Assembly (NCBI RefSeq): GCF_900090225.1 | Contig: NZ_FMHY01000002.1 | Span: forward strand, 1,612,001 to 1,676,000 | DNA: 64,000 nt | Reading direction: 5' to 3' | DNA from: Micromonospora eburnea | GTDB taxonomy: Bacteria; Actinomycetota; Actinomycetes; Mycobacteriales; Micromonosporaceae | Shown: piece by piece, positions 16,287-24,597 of the stretch | How positions within the stretch are numbered: the stretch's first letter is position 1 | Layout of the letters: every line of letters begins with the position of its first letter | The notes under the pieces: model-generated | What the model saw: the letters and a program-made list of their open reading frames with translations, nothing else | The model's database searches: none | What the model was told of the DNA's origin: nothing | Made by a program: the position numbers and the translations under genes

Positions 16287-18353
16287 TCACGGCAGGCTGG
16301 CCACTCCGCGCGGCAGGAACCGCCGGCCGGTCACCCGCTCGGTGGCGCCGGTCCGGTCCAGGTACGGCGTGACGCCGCCCAGGTGGAACGGCCAGCCGGC
16401 GCCGAGGATCATGCACAGGTCGATGTCCTGCGCCTCGGCGACCACGCCCTCGTCGAGCATCAGCCGGATCTCCTGCGCCAGCGCGTCGAGGGCGTTCTGC
16501 CGCACCTGCTCGGCGGTCAACGGCTGGTCGCCGACCACGAGCAGCTTGGCGACCTCGGCGTTGATCTGGTCGTCGACCACGATCGGCTGGCCGGAGTCGG
16601 CGATCCGCTTGAGGTTCTCGCTGACCCCGAACCGGTCCGGGAAGGCGGCGTGCAGCGTGCCGCCCACGTGGTACGCCACGGCCGGGCCGACCAGCTGGAG
16701 CAGGGCGAGCGGGCGCATCGGCAGACCCAGCGGGTCCAGCGCGCTGTCCGCCACGTCCAGCGGGGTGCCGGCGTCGACGGCGGCGAAGACGGTGCCGAGG
16801 AAGCGGGTCAGCAGCCGGTTGACCACGAACGCCGGGGCGTCCTTCACCAGCACCGACGACTTCTTGAGCTGCTTGCCGACGGCGAACGCGGTGGCCAGGG
16901 TGGCGTCGTCGGTCCGCTCGCCCCGGACGATCTCCAGCAGCGGCAGTACGGCGACCGGGTTGAAGAAGTGGAAGCCGACCACCCGCTCCGGGTGCTCCAG
17001 CTCCGCCGCCATCGCGGTGACCGAGAGCGAGCTGGTGTTGGTGGCCAGCACCGCCTCCGGGGAGACGATCTTCTCCAACTCGGCCCAGACCTGCTTCTTG
17101 ACCGCCAGGTCCTCGAAGACCGCCTCGATGACGAAGTCGGCGTCCGCGAGGACGCTCTTGTCGACCGAGCCGCTGACCAGGCCGTACAGCTTCGCGGCGG
17201 TGCCCTTGTCCATCCGGCCCTTGCTGACGGCCTTCTCGATCTGGGTGTGCACGTAGCCGACGCCCTTGTCCACCCGGGCCTGGTCCAGGTCGGTCATGAC
17301 GACCGGCACCTGGAGGCGGCGGGCGAACAGCAGCGCGAGCTGGCTGGCCATCAGGCCGGCGCCGACGACGCCCACCTTGGTCACCGGGCGGGCCAGACCC
17401 TTGTCCGGCGCGCCGGCCGGCCGCTTGGCCCGCCGCTGCACCAGGTCGAAGGCGTACAGGCCGCTGCGCAGTTCCTCGGAGAAGACCAGGTCGGCCAGGG
17501 CCTCGTCCTCGGCGGCGGTGCCGGCCGCGAAGTCGCCGTCCTTCGCCGTCTCCAGCAGGTCGAGGGCCTTGTACGCGGCCGGGACCGCGCCGTGCAGCCG
17601 CTGGTCGAGGGTCTGCCGGGCGAAGTAGAGCACGCCCGCCCACATGTCCTTGTCGACCTCGGGCCGGGTCACCGTGACCTCGCCCCGGACCACGCCGGCG
17701 GCCCACTCCAGGGACCGCTCCAGGAAGTCGGCCGGCTCCAGCAGCACGTCCGCGATGCCCATCTCGGCCGCCTGCTTCGGCTTGAGCATCCTGTTCTGCA
17801 TCAGCGGGTTCTGCAGGATGACCTGGGTGGCGGCCGGGATGCCGATCAGGTTCGGCAGCAGTTGGGTGCCGCCCCAGCCGGGCACCAGGCCGAGCGAGAC
17901 CTCGGGCAGCGCGAGCGCCGTGGCCCCGCCGGAGAGCGTCCGGTAGTGGCAGTGCAGGGCCAGCTCCAGGCCGCCGCCCATCGCCGCGCCGTTGACGAAG
18001 GCGAAGGTCGGGATCTCGCTGTCCTTGAGCCGGGCGAAGACCCGGTGGCCGAGCCGGCCGATCTCCAGCGCCTGCTCGCGGTCGGCCAGCAGCGGCAGGC
18101 CGGTGATGTCCGCGCCCACGCAGAAGATGTACGGCTTGCCGGTGACCGCGATGAACGCCGGGTTCGCCGCCAGGGCGGCGGTGACGGCCTCGTCCAGGCT
18201 GGCCAGTCCGGCCGGGCCGAAGGTGTTCGGCTTGGTGTGGTCGAAGCCGTTGTCCAGGGTGATCAGGGCGGCCGGACGGTCCAGCCCGGGTACGTTCACC
18301 TGGCGCAGCAGCGCCCTGGTGACGACCTCGTTCGGTGCGGCGAGCGCGCTCAC
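16287..18353 (-). CDS. fadB: Fatty acid oxidation complex alpha subunit (enoyl-CoA hydratase / 3-hydroxyacyl-CoA dehydrogenase)
   Basis: 688 residues. The N-terminal crotonase domain has the GADITG oxyanion loop, GAAMGGGLELAL and PEVSLGLVPGWGGT with the two catalytic Glu positions. The central Rossmann domain starts VGVVGAGLMASQ near residue 320, with the catalytic His in GFHFFNPV, followed by C-terminal dehydrogenase domains. It carries out the hydration and NAD-dependent oxidation steps of beta-oxidation and should partner the thiolase encoded upstream. GTG 18353 has GGAG upstream and overlaps the thiolase stop as GTGA. The Rossmann loop reads GLMA where GTMG is usual. Confidence 0.93.
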   Translation of the reverse strand: MSALAAPNEVVTRALLRQVNVPGLDRPAALITLDNGFDHTKPNTFGPAGLASLDEAVTAALAANPAFIAVTGKPYIFCVGADITGLPLLADREQALEIGRLGHRVFARLKDSEIPTFAFVNGAAMGGGLELALHCHYRTLSGGATALALPEVSLGLVPGWGGTQLLPNLIGIPAATQVILQNPLMQNRMLKPKQAAEMGIADVLLEPADFLERSLEWAAGVVRGEVTVTRPEVDKDMWAGVLYFARQTLDQRLHGAVPAAYKALDLLETAKDGDFAAGTAAEDEALADLVFSEELRSGLYAFDLVQRRAKRPAGAPDKGLARPVTKVGVVGAGLMASQLALLFARRLQVPVVMTDLDQARVDKGVGYVHTQIEKAVSKGRMDKGTAAKLYGLVSGSVDKSVLADADFVIEAVFEDLAVKKQVWAELEKIVSPEAVLATNTSSLSVTAMAAELEHPERVVGFHFFNPVAVLPLLEIVRGERTDDATLATAFAVGKQLKKSSVLVKDAPAFVVNRLLTRFLGTVFAAVDAGTPLDVADSALDPLGLPMRPLALLQLVGPAVAYHVGGTLHAAFPDRFGVSENLKRIADSGQPIVVDDQINAEVAKLLVVGDQPLTAEQVRQNALDALAQEIRLMLDEGVVAEAQDIDLCMILGAGWPFHLGGVTPYLDRTGATERVTGRRFLPRGVASLP

Positions 18354-19546
18354 TTGTCTCCACCCTCCCAGTTGGGGTTCTCCCAGATGACCGTGCCGCC
18401 CATGCCGATGCCGATGCACATGGCGGTGAGGCCGTAGCGGACCTCTGGGTGCTCGGCGAACTGCCGGGCGAGCTGGGTCATCAGCCGTACGCCGGAGGAG
18501 GCGAGCGGGTGACCGATGGCGATCGCACCGCCCCACGGGTTGACCCGCGGGTCGTCGTCGGCGATGCCGAAGTGGTCGAGGAAGGCGAGCACCTGCACGG
18601 CGAACGCCTCGTTCAGCTCGAACAGGCCGATGTCGTCGATGGTCAGGCCGGCGATGCGCAGCGCCTTCTCGGTCGACGGGATCGGGCCGACGCCCATCAC
18701 CTCGGGCTCGACGCCGACGAAGCCGTACGACACCAGCCGCATGGCGATCGGCAGGCCCAGGTCGCGGGCGGTCTCCTCGGCGACGATCAGGGCGGCGGTG
18801 GCGCCGTCGTTCAGGCCGGCCGCGTTACCGGCGGTGACCTTGCCGTGCGGGCGGAACGGGGTCTTCAGGCCGGCGAGCTTCTCCATCGAGGTGTCCCGGG
18901 GCGCCTCGTCCGTGGTGGCCAGGCCCCAGCCGTTCTCCTCGTCGCGGATGGCGACCGGCACCAGGTCGCCCTGGAGCTTGCCGTTGGCGTACGCCTTGGC
19001 GGTCTTCTGCTGGGAGGCGAGCGCGAACGCGTCGGTGCGCTCCTTGGTGATGTGCGGGACCCGGTCGTGCAGGTTCTCCGCGGTGGCCCCCATGACCAGG
19101 GCGGACGGGTCGACCAGCTTCTCCGCGATGATCCGGGGGTTGGGGTCGACGCCCTCGCCCATCGGGTGGCGGCCCATGTGCTCGACACCGCCGGCGATGG
19201 CCACGTCGTACGCGCCCATGGCGATGCCACCGGCGACGGTGGTGACAGCGGTCATCGCGCCGGCGCACATCCGGTCGATGGCGAAGCCGGGCACCGTCTT
19301 GGGCAGGCCGGCCAGCAGGGCGGCGGTGCGGCCGATGGTCAGGCCCTGGTCGCCGATCTGGGTGGTGGCCGCGATGGCGACCTCCTCAACCCGCTCCGGC
19401 GGCAGCTGCGGATTGCGTCGCATCAGCTCGCGGATGCAGCGGATCACCAGGTCGTCGGCGCGGGTGTTGGCGTACATGCCACCCGCCTTGCCGAAGGGGG
19501 TGCGGACGCCGTCGACGAAGACGACATCCCGAACTTCACGGGGCAC
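18350..19546 (-). CDS. fadA: Acetyl-CoA C-acyltransferase (thiolase)
   Basis: 398 residues of thiolase type. The nucleophile Cys is in DRMCAGAM (about residue 93), followed by NAAGLNDGA, NEAFAVQ, the HPLASSG His block and a second Cys in MCIGIGMGG. It catalyses the thiolytic last step of beta-oxidation. GTG 19546 has AAAGGAGG seven bases upstream, one of the best ribosome sites in the window. First gene of the fadA-fadB operon, coupled by a 4-bp overlap, and divergent from a padR-type regulator that could control it. Confidence 0.95.
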   Translation of the reverse strand: MPREVRDVVFVDGVRTPFGKAGGMYANTRADDLVIRCIRELMRRNPQLPPERVEEVAIAATTQIGDQGLTIGRTAALLAGLPKTVPGFAIDRMCAGAMTAVTTVAGGIAMGAYDVAIAGGVEHMGRHPMGEGVDPNPRIIAEKLVDPSALVMGATAENLHDRVPHITKERTDAFALASQQKTAKAYANGKLQGDLVPVAIRDEENGWGLATTDEAPRDTSMEKLAGLKTPFRPHGKVTAGNAAGLNDGATAALIVAEETARDLGLPIAMRLVSYGFVGVEPEVMGVGPIPSTEKALRIAGLTIDDIGLFELNEAFAVQVLAFLDHFGIADDDPRVNPWGGAIAIGHPLASSGVRLMTQLARQFAEHPEVRYGLTAMCIGIGMGGTVIWENPNWEGGDK

Positions 19547-19696
19547 TTGGAGCCTCCTTTTCGACCATAAATTCGGCCATGGGCGCCGCCAGGGGGCGCT
19601 ACAGGCCGAATGAAGGTCGCCGGCACTGGCATTTCCCTCGGATGCTACTCGTCAGTAACCATCGCCGTCACCACCCCCCATGTGGCCCGCCCCACA

Positions 19697-19724
19697 TTGG
19701 GTGAAGTAGTCGACGACGCATAAT
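19697..19724 (+). promoter_or_regulatory. padR promoter
   Basis: TTGGGT (19697-19702), 16-bp spacer, CATAAT (19719-19724). Initiation would fall at about 19731-19737, right at the start codon, so the mRNA would be leaderless or nearly so. Confidence 0.5.
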
Positions 19725-19744
19725 AGTGGCGCTACTATGCGTCG
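19714..19744. promoter_or_regulatory. 31-bp imperfect palindrome, likely PadR autoregulatory operator
   Basis: Outer arms CGACGCATA / TATGCGTCG are perfect 9-mers. The centre ATAGTGGCGCTACTAT is itself nearly palindromic. It covers the -10 and the start codon of the padR gene, so a bound repressor would block initiation. Confidence 0.65.
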
Positions 19745-20111
19745 CATGATAGCTGCGGAGGGTTCGGGGGGCGGGGACCGTCAGGCCCAGCTGCTCCGGG
19801 GCGTCCTCGACATGTGCCTGCTGGCGCTGCTGGATCACGAACCCGCCCACGGTTACGAGCTGGTCCGCCGACTGGACGCCGCCGGCCTGGCGGGGGTCGG
19901 CTACGGCACGGTCTATCCCCTGCTCACCCGGTTGCGGCGGCTCGGCCTGGTAACCGACGCGGTGCAGGAGAGTCCGAGCGGACCGCCCCGAAAGGTCTAC
20001 GCGCTCAGCACGGAGGGCAGCAGGCGGCTCGCCGCCTGGAAACAGCAGTGGAGGACCTTCGCCGACACGGTCGACGCCGCGATCACCGACGCGCCCACCA
20101 CCGGGAGGTAG
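19737..20111 (+). CDS. PadR-family transcriptional regulator
   Basis: 124 residues, the short PadR type. A winged helix starts near residue 20 (LLRGVLDMCLLALLDHEPAHGYEL), followed by YGTVYPLLTRLRRLGLV and a wing with PPRKVYALSTEG, then a short C-terminal dimerisation helix. No ligand-binding C-terminal domain is present. ATG 19737 has no ribosome site but lies at the predicted transcription start; ATG 19746 is an alternative. A palindrome over the promoter and start suggests autorepression. Divergent from fadAB. Its effector is unknown. Confidence 0.9.
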   Translation: MRRMIAAEGSGGGDRQAQLLRGVLDMCLLALLDHEPAHGYELVRRLDAAGLAGVGYGTVYPLLTRLRRLGLVTDAVQESPSGPPRKVYALSTEGSRRLAAWKQQWRTFADTVDAAITDAPTTGR

Positions 20112-20144
20112 CCGTGCAGGACGCTCGACAGCACCGCACTGCCG

Positions 20145-20267
20145 GTGCTGCTGGCCGAGGCGGCCCTGGTGGGTGGCGCGCTGGCCGGGGCGACGGTGCT
20201 GGCCCGCCGGTGGGCGCTCGCCCCCGCCCTGCGCGACGCCCATCCCCGAGCCGCCGGAAGCCACTGA
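20145..20267 (+). CDS. Possible 40-aa membrane peptide downstream of padR
   Basis: In the same frame as padR, after its TAG stop, the DNA encodes a hydrophobic segment (VLLAEAALVGGALAGATVL) and a basic tail ending GSH. GTG 20145 is the only in-frame start and has no ribosome site. The composition is protein-like. It could be a real small gene or the remnant of a longer PadR-linked membrane protein. Confidence 0.25.
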   Translation: MLLAEAALVGGALAGATVLARRWALAPALRDAHPRAAGSH

Positions 20268-20295
20268 CCACCACCCGCACCCCGCACAGATGCGC

Positions 20296-20356
20296 GTTGA
20301 TCAAGAAGTTTGCGTCAGTGAATCGGCGTGTCGCGGACGCAAACTTCTTGATCAAC
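20296..20356. repeat. Perfect 21-bp inverted repeat between convergent genes
   Basis: The arm GTTGATCAAGAAGTTTGCGTC at 20296-20316 is exactly complementary to 20336-20356, with a 19-nt spacer. It is much more AT-rich than its surroundings and lies between padR and the convergent rnd gene, so it may work as a bidirectional terminator. The sequence looks like a dispersed Micromonospora palindromic element. Confidence 0.8.
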
Positions 20357-20383
20357 CGGGAAGGCGGGGGTCGGACCGGTGGG

Positions 20384-21700
20384 TCAGGGGCCGGTCAGGG
20401 CTTGGGTGAGGGTGGGGAGGAGGAGGGTGATCTGCCATTCGCGGGCGCCGGAGGTGCGGAGGGTGTCGGCGACCGTGTTCTCGGTGATCTCCTCCGGTGG
20501 TTGCCAGGCCAGGCGACGGATGTAGTCGGGCGCGATCAGGTTCTCCGGCGGGAGGTTGTGCGCGCCGGCCGTACCGACCACCACCTCCCGGCAGCGGGCC
20601 AGCCGGGCGGCCGCCACCGGGTCGCGCTCCGCCCACCGGTGCGGCGGGGGCGGGCCCTCCACGACCGGGGTCACCGGCAGCGCGTCGTCGGGCAGCTGAC
20701 GGGCGTCGTCCAGGGCCGCCAGCCAGGTACGGGCCAGCCGGCGCACCGAGCGACCACCGAAGCCGGGCAGGGTGAGCAGGGTCTTCTCGTCCTTCGGGTC
20801 CAGCTCTGCCGCGGCCACGATCGCCGAGTCCGGCAGCACCCGCCCCGGGGCCGCGTCCCGCCGCGCGGCGATCTGGTCCCGGGCGTACCAGAGGGAGCGC
20901 ACCCGCGCCTGCGCCCGGGCACCGCGTACCCGGTGGATGCCGGAGGTGCGCCGCCACGGCTCGGCCCGTACGCGAGGCGGACGGGCGCCGTTGCGGACCA
21001 GTGCGGCGAACTCCTCCGCCGCCCACTCCGACTTGCCCTGCCGGCGCAGCTCCTCGTCGAGGGCGTCGCGCAGGTCGACCAGCATCTCCACGTCCAGCGC
21101 CGCGTACGTCAGCCAGGACTCCGGCAACGGCCGGCTGGACCAGTCCGCCGCCGAGTGGTGCTTCTCCAGTGTGTAGCCGAGTAGCTGTTCGGTCAGCGCG
21201 GCAAGACCGACCCGCTCGAACCCGGCCAGCCGAGCGGCCAGTTCGGTGTCGAAGAGCCGGCGTGGGCGCAGCCCCACCTCGGCAAGGCAGGCGAGGTCCT
21301 GGCTGGCGGCGTGCAGCACCCACTCGGCCTCGGCGATCACCGCGTCCAGGGCGGAGAGGTCGGGCAGCGGCAGGGGGTCGATGAGCACGGTGCCGGCGCC
21401 GGCCCGACGCAACTGCACGAGATAGGCCCGCTGGCTGTAGCGGTATCCGGAGGCGCGTTCGGCGTCCAGGGCCACCGGGCCCATGCCCGCCGCGAAACGC
21501 GCCACGACCTCGTCGAGCTCGCTCGGTGCGGCCACCGGCGTGGGGGTGCCGTCGCGGGGCGCGGTCAGCGGCACGGGGCCGCCGGTGCTGGGTTCGGTCC
21601 CCGCGTCCGCGGGCTGCGGCACGGCCGACGACGGATACGGTGAGGCCTCTCCCGCACGACTTTCGGCGGCCCGACGGCGCAGGGGTGGTTCGTCGGTCAC
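20384..21700 (-). CDS. rnd: Ribonuclease D-like 3'-5' exonuclease with HRDC domain
   Basis: 438 residues. The DEDDy exonuclease residues are visible: Asp/Glu in LDAERASG, Asp in HAASQDLACL, and Tyr plus Asp in YAALDVEMLVDL. A DTELAARLAG block follows the second. The C-terminal third has the helical HRDC features (LPDSAIVAAAELDPKDEKTL). Expected to trim 3' ends of tRNA and other stable RNAs. An N-terminal extension of about 60 low-complexity residues precedes the exonuclease domain. GTG 21700 is used; the ribosome site is weak. Rnd next to DUF3000 and heme genes is a common actinobacterial arrangement. Confidence 0.92.
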   Translation of the reverse strand: MTDEPPLRRRAAESRAGEASPYPSSAVPQPADAGTEPSTGGPVPLTAPRDGTPTPVAAPSELDEVVARFAAGMGPVALDAERASGYRYSQRAYLVQLRRAGAGTVLIDPLPLPDLSALDAVIAEAEWVLHAASQDLACLAEVGLRPRRLFDTELAARLAGFERVGLAALTEQLLGYTLEKHHSAADWSSRPLPESWLTYAALDVEMLVDLRDALDEELRRQGKSEWAAEEFAALVRNGARPPRVRAEPWRRTSGIHRVRGARAQARVRSLWYARDQIAARRDAAPGRVLPDSAIVAAAELDPKDEKTLLTLPGFGGRSVRRLARTWLAALDDARQLPDDALPVTPVVEGPPPPHRWAERDPVAAARLARCREVVVGTAGAHNLPPENLIAPDYIRRLAWQPPEEITENTVADTLRTSGAREWQITLLLPTLTQALTGP

Positions 21701-21928
21701 CTGACAACCCTAGTTCGCCGGACGATCCGGTGTGCGCAGCCGGTCCGCCGTGTGTCGGCGGGATGGCCGGCGAGTGTCATGATCGGCCCGGGTGGCGTCG
21801 GCGTGGCATGGTCGGACAACGGGGAAGACAAACCCCGTTTCGCGCCGGTACGGTCCATCGAGCCGCGGCGGGTGTCGAAGGCCGCGTAGCGGCATCAACC
21901 GGGGAGTTCACGGGGAGGGCTAACGATC

Positions 21929-23392
21929 ATGACGGCTGGGTACCGAGCCGGCGACGGGGTGCCGGGGCAGGGCGCCGACGAGAGGGCCGACGGCACCCTG
22001 CCGATCGGCTCCGGCGGCGGCTTCGCCGCCCCGTCCGCCGTCCCGGGCGCTGTCGGGCACGGGCCCGGAGCCCAGTCCGCGCCCGTTCCGGCCCAGCCCG
22101 CTGGCGCTCCTGGTCAGCTCGGTGCCGCTCCGGGCCAGTCCGGAGTAGTGCCGGGTCAGTCCGGAGTAGTGCCGGGTCAGTCCGGAGTAGTGCCGGGTCA
22201 GTCCGGAGTCGTGCCGGCTCAGTTCGGCAGCGTGCCGGGTCAGCCAGCCGCGCCGGCCAGCCGGGCAAGCTGGCCCCCGGCGGCCAACAGCGGTCAGTGG
22301 GGCGGCCCGACCGGCATCCCCACCGCCCCCCGCGCCCAGGGCGCGTGGCCGCCGGCCCAGCCCGGCAGCGCGCCCGGAGGACTGGCCGCCGCGCCGGGAG
22401 GACCGGCCATCGCGCCTGGTGGACCGGCCATCGCGCCGGGAGGGCCGGTGATCGGGTCTGGGGGTCTGGCGGCCGCGCCGGGAGGACCGGGCGCTGCGCC
22501 GGGAGGGCTCGTGCTCGGGTCGCCGTATCCGGGGCAGCCGGCCGTCGGGACGGATTACCCGGGGCAGGCCGGCCCGGGGACGGCGTACCCCGATGGGCCG
22601 GCGGACGGGCCCCGGCGGCGGGGCCGGCTGCCGGTGGTGGCGCTCGCGCTGGCCGGGGTGCTGGCGGTGGTCGCGGGCGTGCAGGCGTACCAGATTTACC
22701 GGCTGGACAGCCGGCTCGCCGCCACCGACCGGCGGCTGGCCGAGGCACAGGGCGCGGACGGCCGCCGCCTGGACGGCCTGGAGACGCGCGCGGAGGCCCT
22801 GGAGAAGCAGGCCGGCGCCGCCTTCAACCCGGAGGCCGTGGCCAGCGCGGTGCTGCCGAGCGTGTTCCGGGTCCGGGCCGGTGATTTCACCGGTACGGCC
22901 TTCGCGATCGGCAAGCCGCCGTCCGGCGGCGGCACCACGCTGCTCACCAACTTCCACGTGGTGGAGTCGGTCTACGACGGGGGCGGCCGGAAGGTCTTCC
23001 TGGAGCGGACCGGCCAGCGTTTCGAGGCCACCATCGTGAAGGTCGAGAAGGACAAGGACCTCGCCCAGTTGCGTACCACGGCCCGGTTCACCGGGCTGGT
23101 CGCGGCCGCCGCGTCGGTCCGGTCCGGGCAACAGATCGTGGTGGTCGGCGCACCGCTGGGCCTGCAGGACAGCGTGACCACCGGGGTGGTGAGCGCGTTC
23201 CGTAAGGACGAGGACGGCTCGGGCCCGGTGATCCAGTTCGACGCACCCATCAATCCCGGCAACTCCGGCGGTCCGGTGATCAACGGATCCAAGGAGGTCG
23301 TCGGCATCGCCACCGCCAAGGCCCGGGACGCCGAGGGCATCGGCCTCGCGGTGCCGATCAAGACCGCCTGCGACACATTCAAGATCTGCTGA
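21929..23392 (+). CDS. Membrane-anchored trypsin-like (S1C/HtrA-type) serine protease with Pro/Gly-rich N-terminus
   Basis: 487 residues. About 225 N-terminal residues are low-complexity Gly/Pro/Ala/Gln with tandem GQSGVVP heptads, then one membrane helix (LPVVALALAGVLAVVAG), a short coiled coil (SRLAATDRRLAEAQ and on) and a protease domain. The catalytic triad is His in TNFHVVES, Asp in KDKDLAQL and Ser in NPGNSGGPV. No PDZ domain follows. The protease should face outward. GGGAGGG precedes ATG 21929. The next gene, 124 bp downstream, encodes another Pro-rich, membrane-anchored coiled-coil protein, and the two look like a functional pair. Confidence 0.88.
   Translation: MTAGYRAGDGVPGQGADERADGTLPIGSGGGFAAPSAVPGAVGHGPGAQSAPVPAQPAGAPGQLGAAPGQSGVVPGQSGVVPGQSGVVPGQSGVVPAQFGSVPGQPAAPASRASWPPAANSGQWGGPTGIPTAPRAQGAWPPAQPGSAPGGLAAAPGGPAIAPGGPAIAPGGPVIGSGGLAAAPGGPGAAPGGLVLGSPYPGQPAVGTDYPGQAGPGTAYPDGPADGPRRRGRLPVVALALAGVLAVVAGVQAYQIYRLDSRLAATDRRLAEAQGADGRRLDGLETRAEALEKQAGAAFNPEAVASAVLPSVFRVRAGDFTGTAFAIGKPPSGGGTTLLTNFHVVESVYDGGGRKVFLERTGQRFEATIVKVEKDKDLAQLRTTARFTGLVAAAASVRSGQQIVVVGAPLGLQDSVTTGVVSAFRKDEDGSGPVIQFDAPINPGNSGGPVINGSKEVVGIATAKARDAEGIGLAVPIKTACDTFKIC
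22130..22234 (+). repeat. 21-bp tandem repeats in the protease gene (5 copies)
   Basis: Unit CCGGGTCAGTCCGGAGTAGTG and variants at 22130, 22151, 22172, 22193 and 22214, the last divergent. Each encodes one PGQSGVV heptad. Near identity including third positions implies recent slippage. Confidence 0.9.
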
Positions 23393-23516
23393 CCGGCGTC
23401 GCCCGGTCGTCCTGACCATCTCCCCGCACCGTTCGGCGTGGCGCAGATCACGCCATGGCGCAGCTTCCCTGCCCGTCGGGGCTACCCACGGGGATCAGCA
23501 ACCTGGAGGAAACGAC

Positions 23517-24536
23517 ATGTCCCAGCCACCGACCGGAGCGGAGGGCTACCCGCCCCAGCCGCCGGGCGGCACCGTCTACGGGGCCGGCCAGCCCGTACCC
23601 CAGCAGCCTGCGGCCGGCCAGGCGCCGACCGAGCCGTTCCCGGCCGCGCAGCCCCCGGCTGGCCAGGCGCCGACCGAGCCGTTCCCGCCCGCGCAGCCCC
23701 CGGCTCAGCCGCCGTTCCCGCCTGCGCAGCCTGCGGCTCAGCCGTTCCCGGCCGCGCAGCCTGCGGCTCAGCCGTTCCCGGCCGCGCAGCCTGCGGCTCA
23801 GCCGTTCCCGGCCGCGCAGCCTGCGGCTCAGCCGTTCCCGGCCGCGCAGCCTGCGGCTCAGCAGTACGGCGTGTCCGAGCCGGCCCGGCCCCAGCCCGCC
23901 CCGCCGTTCCCTGCCCCGCCGGTTCCCGGCCAGTACGCGCCCGGCGCGGCCCCGGTTTCCGCGCCCGGTGCCGCCCCGGTCTCCGCGCCCGGCTACCCGC
24001 AGCCGATGTCGGCGCCGCCGATGTCCGCCCCGCCGATGTCCGCCCCGCCGGTCTCCGGACCCGGGTTCGGGACGCAGCCGATGTCGGCCCCGCCCGGTGT
24101 CGTGCCGCCGTACGGGGCGCCCGCGGCGGGCGGTCGCCGGGGGCGCAGCACCCTGGTCCTCGCGCTCGTCGCCGGGCTGCTGCTCGTCCTCGGTGGCGTG
24201 ATGACCGGCTTCTACGTCAACACGAACGGGAAGCTGCATGTCTCCGAGAAGAAGGTCAGCCAGCGGGACGGCACGATCGAGGCGAACCGGCAGGAGATCG
24301 ACAAGCTCAAGGCCGATCTGCAGTCGGTGCGGGACAAGCTCGCCGACACCGAGCAGGACCTGACCGGCACCAAGAACGACCGGGACGAGCAGGCCCGGCA
24401 GAAGAAGGTCATCGCCAACTGCCTGGACAAGCTCACCACCGGCCTCGCAGCGGCGTCCCGGGGCGACAAGGCGGCCTTCGACAAGGCCACCAAGGGCCTG
24501 GACAAGATCTGCGACGAGGCCGACAACTACCTGTGA
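23517..24536 (+). CDS. Pro/Ala-rich single-pass membrane coiled-coil protein
   Basis: 339 residues. Residues 1-200 are almost entirely Pro, Ala, Gln and Phe with tandem decapeptides (PAAQPFPAAQ) and MSAPP repeats. A membrane helix (STLVLALVAGLLLVLGGVMTG) follows, then a charged coiled coil of about 70 residues and a C-terminal helical domain with two cysteines (ANCLDKL, LDKICDE). The plan matches the protease gene upstream and the frameshifted gene at 12766. GGAGG lies 7 bp before ATG 23517. The function is unknown; a scaffold or substrate of the protease is a reasonable guess. Confidence 0.8.
   Translation: MSQPPTGAEGYPPQPPGGTVYGAGQPVPQQPAAGQAPTEPFPAAQPPAGQAPTEPFPPAQPPAQPPFPPAQPAAQPFPAAQPAAQPFPAAQPAAQPFPAAQPAAQPFPAAQPAAQQYGVSEPARPQPAPPFPAPPVPGQYAPGAAPVSAPGAAPVSAPGYPQPMSAPPMSAPPMSAPPVSGPGFGTQPMSAPPGVVPPYGAPAAGGRRGRSTLVLALVAGLLLVLGGVMTGFYVNTNGKLHVSEKKVSQRDGTIEANRQEIDKLKADLQSVRDKLADTEQDLTGTKNDRDEQARQKKVIANCLDKLTTGLAAASRGDKAAFDKATKGLDKICDEADNYL
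23731..23862 (+). repeat. 30-bp perfect tandem repeats (4 copies plus a partial fifth)
   Basis: Four identical 30-bp units at 23731, 23761, 23791 and 23821, each beginning CTGCGGCTCAGCCGTTCCCG, and 12 bp of a fifth. Each encodes a PAAQPFPAAQ decapeptide. Less perfect copies precede them from about 23610. Confidence 0.92.
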
Positions 24537-24547
24537 CGGTCTGCCGT

Positions 24548-24580
24548 ACGGGCCGCTCCCGAATTTTCGGGGCGGCCCGT
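24548..24580. terminator. Bidirectional hairpin
   Basis: Arms ACGGGCCGC(T)CCCGAA and TTCGGGGCGGCCCGT with one bulged base and a TT-rich loop, between the convergent coiled-coil and DUF3000 genes. Confidence 0.7.
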
Positions 24581-24597
24581 CGCGGTGTTTCGGCCGT

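Noticed and set aside
16383-18437. 684-codon plus-strand frame over fadB
   Set aside because: Antisense shadow; fadB motifs on the other strand are decisive.
23610-23862. Regular 30-bp repeats considered as a CRISPR array
   Set aside because: Units are contiguous with no spacers and stay in frame as a Pro/Ala decapeptide.
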